Below are positions 32,726 to 39,813 of a DNA stretch of 64,000 bases, piece by piece. The translations under genes and the position numbers were made by a program. The stretch comes from DAOPKN01 sp035391225. Its GTDB lineage: Bacteria; Thermotogota; Thermotogae; MWEM01. The number at the start of each line of letters is the position of its first letter. Positions within the stretch are counted from its first letter, which is position 1. Location of the stretch: the NCBI GenBank assembly GCA_035391225.1, contig DAOPKN010000003.1:1-64000 (forward strand), given 5' to 3'. The notes below the pieces were generated by a model that saw nothing but the letters and a program-made list of their open reading frames with translations, was not told the origin of the DNA and searched no databases.

Positions 32726-33697
32726 TCATAGGAAACAGCGTGCGAAATGGCCTGCATCCACTTCCTTCCAGTCTGGGATCCGCTTGCTGCATTCTTCCAT
32801 TTTGAATGGGCAGCGTGGATGAAAGCGACAACCCGAAGGTGGATCGATCAAAGAGGGGATGTCACCATGCGTGACCAGCTTTTGCCGTTTGAGGCCCTTT
32901 TCCGGGGCGGGCGCTGCCGAGCGCAGCAGCTTGGTGTAGGGATGGAACGCTTGCCCGATCACGTGTTCGGTGGGGCCGATTTCCATGATCATGCCAGCGT
33001 ACATCACCGCGATACGGTCCGACATGTATCGGGCCCCAGCGAGGTCATGGGTGATATACACCGTGGAGACGTTGCGCGTTTCCCGGTACTCGAGCATCAT
33101 GTTCATGATACTCATGCGAATGGAAACATCGAGCATGGACGTGGGTTCATCCGCCAGGATCACGAGGGGTTCCACCGAAAAAGTACGCGCGATGTTGACG
33201 CGCTGGCGCTGCCCTCCCGATAACTCGTGGGGAAACTTGTCGATGAACTGCGCGGGCGGTTCGAGGCCCACGCTTTCCAGCAACACTTGCACGCGGCTTC
33301 TCAGCCCTTTTTTTCCAGCTGCATCCCCGTGGATGACGTAGGGACGCGAGAGGATTTGGAAGATGGTGTGGGTCGGATTCAACGAGCTGAAAGGATCTTG
33401 GAAAATCATCTGCACCTTTTTCCGGTAGGCAAGGTTGCGTTTTCCCGAGCGCCCAGGATCGATTTCCTTGCCTTCGAAGACGAACTTGCCGGAGGTCTGT
33501 GGATAGAGGCGTGCGATGATGCTTGCCGTGGTGGTCTTTCCGCTCCCCGATTCCCCCACCAGCGCCAACACTTCCCCCTCTTTCAGGCGAAAACTCACGT
33601 CGTCCATGGCATGCACCACTTGGCCGAAGCGCCGAAAGGAGCGTACCGGGAAATGCTTGGAAACTTGTTCCAGTTCGAGGATGAAGCGATCAGCCAT
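32726..33697 (-). CDS. dppF: Dipeptide/oligopeptide ABC transporter ATPase, DppF/OppF type
   Basis: 323 residues from the ATG at 33697. Walker A 'GESGSGKTTTASI', signature 'LSGGQRQRVNIAR', Walker B 'LVILADEPTSMLD', and H-loop 'VYITHDLAGARYMSD'. The C-terminal oligo_HPY region carries 'GCRFHPRCPFKMEECSK', the cysteine cluster typical of this family. It energises the DppB/DppC permease with DppD. Its start overlaps the dppD stop by 8 bases; it is the last gene of the operon. Confidence 0.93.
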   Translation of the reverse strand: MADRFILELEQVSKHFPVRSFRRFGQVVHAMDDVSFRLKEGEVLALVGESGSGKTTTASIIARLYPQTSGKFVFEGKEIDPGRSGKRNLAYRKKVQMIFQDPFSSLNPTHTIFQILSRPYVIHGDAAGKKGLRSRVQVLLESVGLEPPAQFIDKFPHELSGGQRQRVNIARTFSVEPLVILADEPTSMLDVSIRMSIMNMMLEYRETRNVSTVYITHDLAGARYMSDRIAVMYAGMIMEIGPTEHVIGQAFHPYTKLLRSAAPAPEKGLKRQKLVTHGDIPSLIDPPSGCRFHPRCPFKMEECSKRIPDWKEVDAGHFARCFL

Positions 33698-34691
33698 TTT
33701 GGATGTCCCCCTTTCCTTGGTACAGGTGGCAGGCCACGCGATGGTCTCCCTCGAAAAGGATTTCCGGGGGGTAGGTGTTGGCACACCGGTCCATCACCTG
33801 GGAGCAACGCGGGAAGAAGCGGCACCCCTTGGGAGGATCGAGTAGGTCCGGAGGCTTACCCTCGATGCCTCCCATCCGGCGAATCGGGCCGCTCAACGAG
33901 GGGAAGGCGTTCATGAGCCCGTGCGTGTAGGGATGCAGCGGGTGGGAGAAAACGTCCTGTGCGGGCCCCTCTTCGATGATCTTGCCGGCGTACATGATGG
34001 CGAGACGGTCGCTGATTTCTACCAAAAGGGACAGGTCGTGGGTGATGAAGATCACCGAAAAGTCCAGTTGCTGCTGCAATTCCTGGATCTTCTCGATGAT
34101 GGTGCGCTGCACCACCACGTCCAGCGCGGTGGTGGGCTCGTCCATGATCACCAGCTGGGGTTCGAGCACCAGCGCCATGGCGATCATCACGCGTTGTTTC
34201 ATCCCCCCCGACAACTGGTGCGGGTAGGAATCGTAGCGTTCCGGGCCAATGTCCACCAGCTGGAGCATTTGTTGCGCGCGTTCTTTTGCTTTCTGGGCCG
34301 AAATGGAACGGTGCGCGTGGATGGCGTCGCATAGTTGCTCGCCCACCTTTAGCACCGGGTTGAGGGCATTCATGGCGGACTGGAATACCATGGAAAGGTT
34401 TACCCAGCGAATCTTGTTGAAACCCTCCCCCGACAGCGCAGAAACCAAACGTCCCTGGAAATCGATTTCACCGGAGCGAATCCGGGCGTTGTCACGCAGA
34501 AGGTTCATGATGGCGAAGGCCAGCGTGGACTTGCCGCATCCCGATTCCCCCGCGATTCCCAGGAACTCCCCCTTGTGGAGGCAAAAAGAGACGTCGTCAA
34601 CCGCGCCCACGAAACCTTTCTTGACCTCGTACCCCGCCTGCAGGTTTCGCACTTCCAGTAGGACTTGCTTGGATGATTCGCTGTTCCTCAT
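33690..34691 (-). CDS. dppD: Dipeptide/oligopeptide ABC transporter ATPase, DppD/OppD type
   Basis: 333 residues. Walker A 'GESGCGKSTLAFAI', signature 'LSGGMKQRVMIAMA', Walker B 'LVIMDEPTTALD', and C-terminal 'GCRFFPRCSQVMDRCANTYP' cysteine region. It pairs with DppF. Only four bases separate it from dppC. Confidence 0.93.
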   Translation of the reverse strand: MRNSESSKQVLLEVRNLQAGYEVKKGFVGAVDDVSFCLHKGEFLGIAGESGCGKSTLAFAIMNLLRDNARIRSGEIDFQGRLVSALSGEGFNKIRWVNLSMVFQSAMNALNPVLKVGEQLCDAIHAHRSISAQKAKERAQQMLQLVDIGPERYDSYPHQLSGGMKQRVMIAMALVLEPQLVIMDEPTTALDVVVQRTIIEKIQELQQQLDFSVIFITHDLSLLVEISDRLAIMYAGKIIEEGPAQDVFSHPLHPYTHGLMNAFPSLSGPIRRMGGIEGKPPDLLDPPKGCRFFPRCSQVMDRCANTYPPEILFEGDHRVACHLYQGKGDIQNG

Positions 34692-34695
34692 GGCA

Positions 34696-35676
34696 TCATC
34701 TCTTTCTCAGCTTGGGATTGGAAATTTCGTCGATCGCGAAGTTCATCAGCGCGAAGGAGGTTCCGATGAGCGCAATGCAAATGCCGGGGGGAAGGAACCA
34801 CCACCAGGCACCCGAAAGCAGGGCCCCGTTGGTTTGCGCCCAGTACAGCAACGTACCCCAGCTTACCACCGAAACGTTTCCCAGCCCGATGAACTCCAGG
34901 GTGGCCTCCCCGATAATCGCTGCCATCGTTGACTGGAAGAAGGACGCCATCACCAGCGAAATCATGTTGGGCAAGATCTCCCGGAAGATGATGAAGCCCG
35001 GCTTCTCCCCCAGCGAAGCGGCGACACGCACGAAATCACGGTTTTTCAGGCTCAACACCTGCGAGCGCAGCAGCCGTGTGGGCCAAGGCCAACTCGTGAG
35101 ACCCAGGATCAAGATGATGGGAACCACGCCGCGTACCGTGATGTACGCCGCGATGACGATCATCAGCGGCAGGCTGGGAATGACGAGGAACACGTTGGTA
35201 AACAGCGAGATCACCTCGTCCACGCGCCCCCCGAAGTACCCCGCACTCAGCGCAAGCGTGAGCGCCACGAGGGTTGTGAAGAGCCCGGTCACAAGCCCAA
35301 CAGAAAGGCTCACGCGTGTTCCCCACACCACCTGCGAAAAGATGTCCTGCCCGGAATGCGTGGTTCCCAGCAGGTGCTTGGAGGTGGGGGGTGATTTGAG
35401 CGGGAACTTCACCGTGGTTTCCTTTGTGCGGGTGGTGAAGGTCTGGTCGTAGATGCGTTCCTCGGTAAATTCGTCGAGTTGCGTGCGTTCCACCGTTTGC
35501 TTCCTTCCCCGGCTTTCTTCAAGCACTTCCTGGTCCACCAGCTTGTTTCCCCGGGGGTCGTAGGGTGCGATCCAGGGAGCAAAGAGCGCCACCCCCACGA
35601 AGAAAAGCAGGATCAGCAGGCCAGCGAGCGCTTTCTTGTTCTCCAGGAAGAGTTTCCACAGGTCACCGAGCATCAT
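34696..35676 (-). CDS. dppC: Dipeptide ABC transporter permease, DppC/OppC type
   Basis: 326 residues, with an N-terminal OppC_N segment ('LFLENKKALAGLLILLFFVG'), an extracytoplasmic loop of ~70 residues, and five further membrane helices. The ATPase-contact loop reads 'DFVRVAASLGEKPGFIIFREILPN', the EAA-like motif. The start overlaps the dppB stop by ATGA. Confidence 0.92.
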   Translation of the reverse strand: MMLGDLWKLFLENKKALAGLLILLFFVGVALFAPWIAPYDPRGNKLVDQEVLEESRGRKQTVERTQLDEFTEERIYDQTFTTRTKETTVKFPLKSPPTSKHLLGTTHSGQDIFSQVVWGTRVSLSVGLVTGLFTTLVALTLALSAGYFGGRVDEVISLFTNVFLVIPSLPLMIVIAAYITVRGVVPIILILGLTSWPWPTRLLRSQVLSLKNRDFVRVAASLGEKPGFIIFREILPNMISLVMASFFQSTMAAIIGEATLEFIGLGNVSVVSWGTLLYWAQTNGALLSGAWWWFLPPGICIALIGTSFALMNFAIDEISNPKLRKR

Positions 35677-36653
35677 CGACCACCGTCCCTTGCCCGAGGG
35701 TCAAGTACCAGAACCGCCAGGTCCGCCAGGAAGTTTGCGGCCAGCACGGCGGTGGAAATGAACAGGAAAATGGCCTGCATCAACGGGTAGTCCTTGGCTT
35801 GCACCGCTTGGAAAAGCATCAGCCCCACACCGGGGTAGCCGAACACCATCTCCGTGAGCAATCCCCCGCCCACCACGAAACCCAGTGACATGGCAAAACC
35901 CGTGATAGAGGGCAGGATGGCATTTTTCGCCGCGTACAGGGTTTTGATGCGCTTGAGCGACAACCCCTTGGCCAACGCTACCGTGATGTAGTCCTCCGCG
36001 AGCACGTTGATCATGTTGTTGCGCATCGTGAGTATCCACGTGCCCATCGAACTCACCACGATGGTAAGCGCGGGTAAGAAGCCGTGGTACAGCACGGAAA
36101 CGAAGAAATCCCAAGAGGGGCGCTGCACGTAGGGCGAGAACGACCCGCCCACCGGAAATACCTCGAAACGGAACCCCAACAGGTAGATCAGCAGCAACCC
36201 CAGCCAGAAGTAGGGGAAGGAACGGATGAAAATGAAAACACCAACCGTCCACGATGCGGCGCGCTTGTTTCGGTTCCACGCCACCGCAATGCCCACCACG
36301 GTGCCGATGAAGAAGCTCAGTACCGTGGAAAGCCCGATCAAACCAAGCGTCCATGGGATAGCCAGCGCAAGAACGGTGGAAACGGGCGTGGGAAAACGTG
36401 AAAGTGAGATTCCCAGGTCTCCTTTGAAAATGTTGCCCAGGTACTTGAAGTATTGCACGATCATGGGATCGTCGGTTTTGAGCCCGAAGGCCACCTTGAT
36501 GGATTCCAGTGCTTCGGGAGGAATGCCCTGCATCTTGTCGACGAGCTCGGTAGCGGGGTCGCCGGGCATCATGCGGGGAATGAAGAAGTTGAGCGTTACG
36601 GCCACGAAAAGCGCGAACGCCAGTAGGCTCAGCTTGCGGAAAAGGTACTTCAC
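35673..36653 (-). CDS. dppB: Dipeptide ABC transporter permease, DppB/OppB type
   Basis: 326 residues. N-terminal 'YLFRKLSLLAFALFVAVTLNFFIPRMMPGDP' region is typical of DppB; the motif 'MPGDPATELVDKM' follows. The contact loop is 'EDYITVALAKGLSLKRIKTLYAAKNA'-type, and six membrane segments are present. It is the first permease after the binding-protein gene, from which a hairpin separates it. Confidence 0.92.
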   Translation of the reverse strand: MKYLFRKLSLLAFALFVAVTLNFFIPRMMPGDPATELVDKMQGIPPEALESIKVAFGLKTDDPMIVQYFKYLGNIFKGDLGISLSRFPTPVSTVLALAIPWTLGLIGLSTVLSFFIGTVVGIAVAWNRNKRAASWTVGVFIFIRSFPYFWLGLLLIYLLGFRFEVFPVGGSFSPYVQRPSWDFFVSVLYHGFLPALTIVVSSMGTWILTMRNNMINVLAEDYITVALAKGLSLKRIKTLYAAKNAILPSITGFAMSLGFVVGGGLLTEMVFGYPGVGLMLFQAVQAKDYPLMQAIFLFISTAVLAANFLADLAVLVLDPRARDGGR

Positions 36654-36682
36654 GCGTGCACCTCGATCCTTTCAGAATGGAA

Positions 36683-36706
36683 ACCGCCCCCCTTGCGGGG
36701 AGCGGT
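36683..36706 (-). terminator. Hairpin between dppA and dppB
   Basis: On the minus strand ACCGCTCCCCGCAAGGGGGG followed by CGGTTT folds into a GC-rich stem. The T-run is short, so it is more likely a stabilising or attenuating stem than a full stop, giving excess binding protein. Confidence 0.6.
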
Positions 36707-36730
36707 CAACTCATGCACAGAACAAAAGAG

Positions 36731-38380
36731 TTACTTCAGGTGAATGGTGAACAGGATGGGTAACTTGTCCATTCCGCTTGGCCGGGGATTGGCGTAGGGG
36801 TTGTCCGCATTGGGCCATCCCACGAAAGTCTTGGTGTTGTACTCGAACCACACGGGGTTGAAGAACAGGGGAACCGAGGGCATGTCGGCCAGGAATTGCT
36901 CCACGACCTGTGCCATCAAGCGGTTCTGCTCTTCACGGTCGGCGGTTCGCTGGTAGGCATCCAGCGCCCGGGTGATCGTTTCATTCTTGTAGCGCATGCC
37001 GTAGTAGTTGCCCGCGTTTTCGCCCAGCGGTGCCCAGTTGTCGGAGTGCACCCAGCGCACGAACTGGTAATGGGGATTGGTACCCGTTACCGCGATGCCC
37101 AGGCAGATCTCGTAGTTGCCGTTGAACAGGTTATCCTTGTAGGGTGTGGGCCAGGCGGCCTGCGTCACGATGGCTTCTACGCCGATTTCGTTCAGCTGGT
37201 CGGAGATCACCTGGCAGCCGATGACCCAGTCGGTCCAACCGGTTGGCACGTACAGCTTGAGGGAAAGGGCCTTGCCGTCCCGTTCGTAGATTCCCTTCGA
37301 ATTCAGGCGATACCCGGCTTCTTCCAGGAGTTCACGGGCGTAATCGGGGTCGTATTCCACACCGTACTTGTCCAGCGCATCCTTTGCCAGGAAAAGGTAA
37401 CTAGACTGCAGCCCGGAGATGCTTGCAGGAACGGCTCCGCTGGCCATGATGCGCGTGATCTCTTCGGGATCCATGGCGTATGCCATCGCCAGGCGCACCT
37501 TGTATTCATCGAAGGGCCAACGCAGGTTGTTGAGGTTGAGGAAAACCAGGTTGCCTTCGGGCAGCCAGTACTTGTGGTTCTCGGGGTCTGCTTTCACGTA
37601 GGTATCCTCGATGTTGGCGATGAAGTAGCCACCCCAGTCGTACTCTCCTCGCGCGAACTTCAACGGTGCCTGCTCGTTGGTGGTGGAGATGAACTGCACC
37701 CCGTCGATGTAGGGAAGGGGTTTGCCGTCTTCGCCCAGCTTCCAATAGTTGGGGTTTCTCTTCACCCGGTAGGAAAGCTCGGTGAACGACCCCTCCTCGT
37801 ATAGGAATGGGCCGGTTCCCACGGGATTTTCGTTACCCGTCCAGGTCAAAGGATCGGGAACGTCTTTCCAAATGTGCGCCGGAAGGATGTACACGTTGGA
37901 GAAGTAATCCAACACCGTGGTGTTGACTTCCTCGAACTGGAAGGTCACCTTGTTGTAGTCTGCCGCATACACCTTCTGCAAGCCCTGCACAGACCAGAGA
38001 ACACCCTGGTCAAGTGCCTGGTTTTCCTTTCCCAGGTTCACCGAGAACAGCACATCCGCCACGGTAAAGGGGGTCCCGTCGTTCCATTCCACCCCGTCGC
38101 GTAGCGTGAAGGTCAATTCCTTCAGGTCCTCCGACCACTCGTAGTCGGTGGCGAGGAAGAACATGGTTTCCGTGGTCATGGGGTTGTAATACACGAGGGT
38201 TTCGTAGAAAGCCCCCAGCGTAAATTCCAGTGCATTTGGAGAGAACGGGTTGAAATTTTTCACCAAAACCCCTTGTTTCATAGGGGTCATGTTGATGTAC
38301 CCCCCCCTCTTCACTGCAGCGGTGGTTAAGGTGGCGAAAACCACCAAGAAAAGCAAGAGAACAACCAGTGCCTTCTTCAT
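36731..38380 (-). CDS. dppA: Peptide ABC transporter substrate-binding protein (family 5)
   Basis: 549 residues. Residues 1-21 are a signal peptide ('KALVVLLLFLVVFATLTTA') without lipobox cysteine. Family 5 motifs: 'FNPFSPNALEF' near the mature N-terminus, 'WSEDLKELTFTLRDGVEWND' near 85, 'PVGTGPFLYEEGSF' near 185, and 'VRLAMAYAMDPEEI' near 290. Family 5 also includes cellobiose-binding proteins in Thermotoga, so the ligand could be a sugar. GGGAGG lies upstream of the ATG. It is the first gene of a five-gene transporter operon. Confidence 0.92.
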   Translation of the reverse strand: MKKALVVLLLFLVVFATLTTAAVKRGGYINMTPMKQGVLVKNFNPFSPNALEFTLGAFYETLVYYNPMTTETMFFLATDYEWSEDLKELTFTLRDGVEWNDGTPFTVADVLFSVNLGKENQALDQGVLWSVQGLQKVYAADYNKVTFQFEEVNTTVLDYFSNVYILPAHIWKDVPDPLTWTGNENPVGTGPFLYEEGSFTELSYRVKRNPNYWKLGEDGKPLPYIDGVQFISTTNEQAPLKFARGEYDWGGYFIANIEDTYVKADPENHKYWLPEGNLVFLNLNNLRWPFDEYKVRLAMAYAMDPEEITRIMASGAVPASISGLQSSYLFLAKDALDKYGVEYDPDYARELLEEAGYRLNSKGIYERDGKALSLKLYVPTGWTDWVIGCQVISDQLNEIGVEAIVTQAAWPTPYKDNLFNGNYEICLGIAVTGTNPHYQFVRWVHSDNWAPLGENAGNYYGMRYKNETITRALDAYQRTADREEQNRLMAQVVEQFLADMPSVPLFFNPVWFEYNTKTFVGWPNADNPYANPRPSGMDKLPILFTIHLK

Positions 38381-38418
38381 TTTGCTACCTCCCTTAAGAA
38401 AGTTGGAACCTCACTTTG

Positions 38419-38451
38419 ATTGTACCACAAAAAAACCCCAATCTTTTGGGG
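38419..38451 (-). promoter_or_regulatory. dppA promoter behind a terminator-like stem
   Basis: TACAAT on the minus strand (38419-38424) lies about 40 bases before the dppA ATG. Immediately upstream, on the same strand, CCCCAA-AAGA-TTGGGG (38436-38451) plus seven T (38429-38435) has the form of an intrinsic terminator, although no minus-strand gene precedes it. Confidence 0.55.
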
Positions 38452-38539
38452 GTAGTCACCCCCCCCGGAGAAGAAAGCCTCTTTTGCCGGGCAGAATACA
38501 CGGGGTGGGGCTTTTTCACGCATCGCGATCAAAATACGG

Positions 38540-38545
38540 TATAAT
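38540..38545 (+). promoter_or_regulatory. -10 box of the lipoprotein-caspase gene
   Basis: TATAAT (preceded by GG) lies 30 bases before the ATG; no clear -35 is seen. Confidence 0.55.
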
Positions 38546-38575
38546 AAGCAAAATTGGGAAGGAAGGAAGAGAAAA

Positions 38576-39718
38576 ATGAAGAAAACCATTCTTTTTTCGA
38601 TCGTGATCCTGTTCCTGCTTTTGAACGCGGGTTGCTACCTGCAACTTTTGCCCATTCCCTCGAACAGCTTGCCGCAAAACGGAAGCCAAATCAACGGTTC
38701 CACCGTGCTGCTGCAATGGGAAGCCATCAACCGGGGTTCGGTCACGTACGTGGTGGAGATGGGGCAATCTCCCACGAGCCTGCAGGCTGTCTCCCCGGAA
38801 TTGAGCACCAACCAGTACAACGCAACCGGCTTGCAATCGGGGAAAACCTATTACTGGCGCGTGCGCGCGCAGGATAGCCTGGGAAGCTTCCGCAACGGAG
38901 ATATCTGGTCGTTCAGTGTCACCGGTGGAGTGGAAACCGGAGTCCATCGCGCCCTGCTTCTTGGGGTCACCGATTACTCGCAAACAGGCTCCAGTAACCT
39001 GAACTACACCGACGATGACGCCAATGACATGCACACCGTTTTGAGCCACCTGGACGGGGATTACGAGGTACAGAAACTCATCGGAACGGTAACCAAACCC
39101 GTGGTGCTGCAAGCGTTGGCCAACTTCGCCGCCTCTTCTTCCGCGGGTGACGTGCTGGTGTTTTTCTACGCGGGACACGGTGGGTATGGTTCCGGCGAAT
39201 CGTACATGTACCTTTCCGACGGCCAAACCCTTGGGGTTGCGGAGCTTCGCCTGGCTCTCGACGCCATCGCGGGCGAGCGCATCGTGCTCATCGATGCCTG
39301 CCAATCGGGAGCGTTTACGGACTTGACACCAACCGCAGGGCCCGCTCCCCTGGAAGCACGGCAGCATGTGCAACGTTTCAACCAGGGCGTGGTGGAAACC
39401 TTTTCCAGCGGTGCCCGCACCAGTTCCGGCTACTACGTGATGACCGGCGCAAGCATCAACCGGTTCAGCTACGAGGACGCCGCCCTGCAAAACGGGTACA
39501 TGACTTTTTTCACGGCAGATGGCATCGGCCACGTGGGGCTTTTGAACCCCCTTGCCGCCTTCGATTACACGTACAATGCAGACAGTAATGGGGACGATCG
39601 CATCACACTCAACGAACTCTACCAGTACGTGTACCCCCTCGTGGACGACTACAGCGATGGTTGGCAAGACGTGCAAGTAGGGCCTTCTGGCAGCAACCAC
39701 GTCATCGCCAGCTGGTAG
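38576..39718 (+). CDS. Caspase-domain lipoprotein with FN3 and EF-hand-like calcium loop
   Basis: 380 residues. The signal peptide ends in a lipobox, with lipidated C20 ('LFLLLNAGC'). Residues ~30-115 are a Fibronectin-III domain ('GSTVLLQWEAI', 'GKTYYWRVRAQDSLGSF'). Residues ~120-370 are a C14 caspase domain: 'HRALLLGVTDYSQ', 'TDDDANDMHTVL', catalytic H201 ('FFYAGHGG') and C242 ('LIDACQSGAF'). Residues 336-347 ('DSNGDDRITLNE') fit a 12-residue EF-hand/dockerin calcium loop. It is therefore an envelope-anchored, possibly Ca-dependent metacaspase-like protease. GGAAGGAAG precedes the ATG. Confidence 0.87.
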   Translation: MKKTILFSIVILFLLLNAGCYLQLLPIPSNSLPQNGSQINGSTVLLQWEAINRGSVTYVVEMGQSPTSLQAVSPELSTNQYNATGLQSGKTYYWRVRAQDSLGSFRNGDIWSFSVTGGVETGVHRALLLGVTDYSQTGSSNLNYTDDDANDMHTVLSHLDGDYEVQKLIGTVTKPVVLQALANFAASSSAGDVLVFFYAGHGGYGSGESYMYLSDGQTLGVAELRLALDAIAGERIVLIDACQSGAFTDLTPTAGPAPLEARQHVQRFNQGVVETFSSGARTSSGYYVMTGASINRFSYEDAALQNGYMTFFTADGIGHVGLLNPLAAFDYTYNADSNGDDRITLNELYQYVYPLVDDYSDGWQDVQVGPSGSNHVIASW

Positions 39719-39813
39719 GAATTGGTGATCTTTTTCGTCTGTGGTATACTAAAAAGATTTTTGCAAATTGTGGAGTAATGAAATAATCTAATACAAGGAG
39801 GTTTCAACGATTC

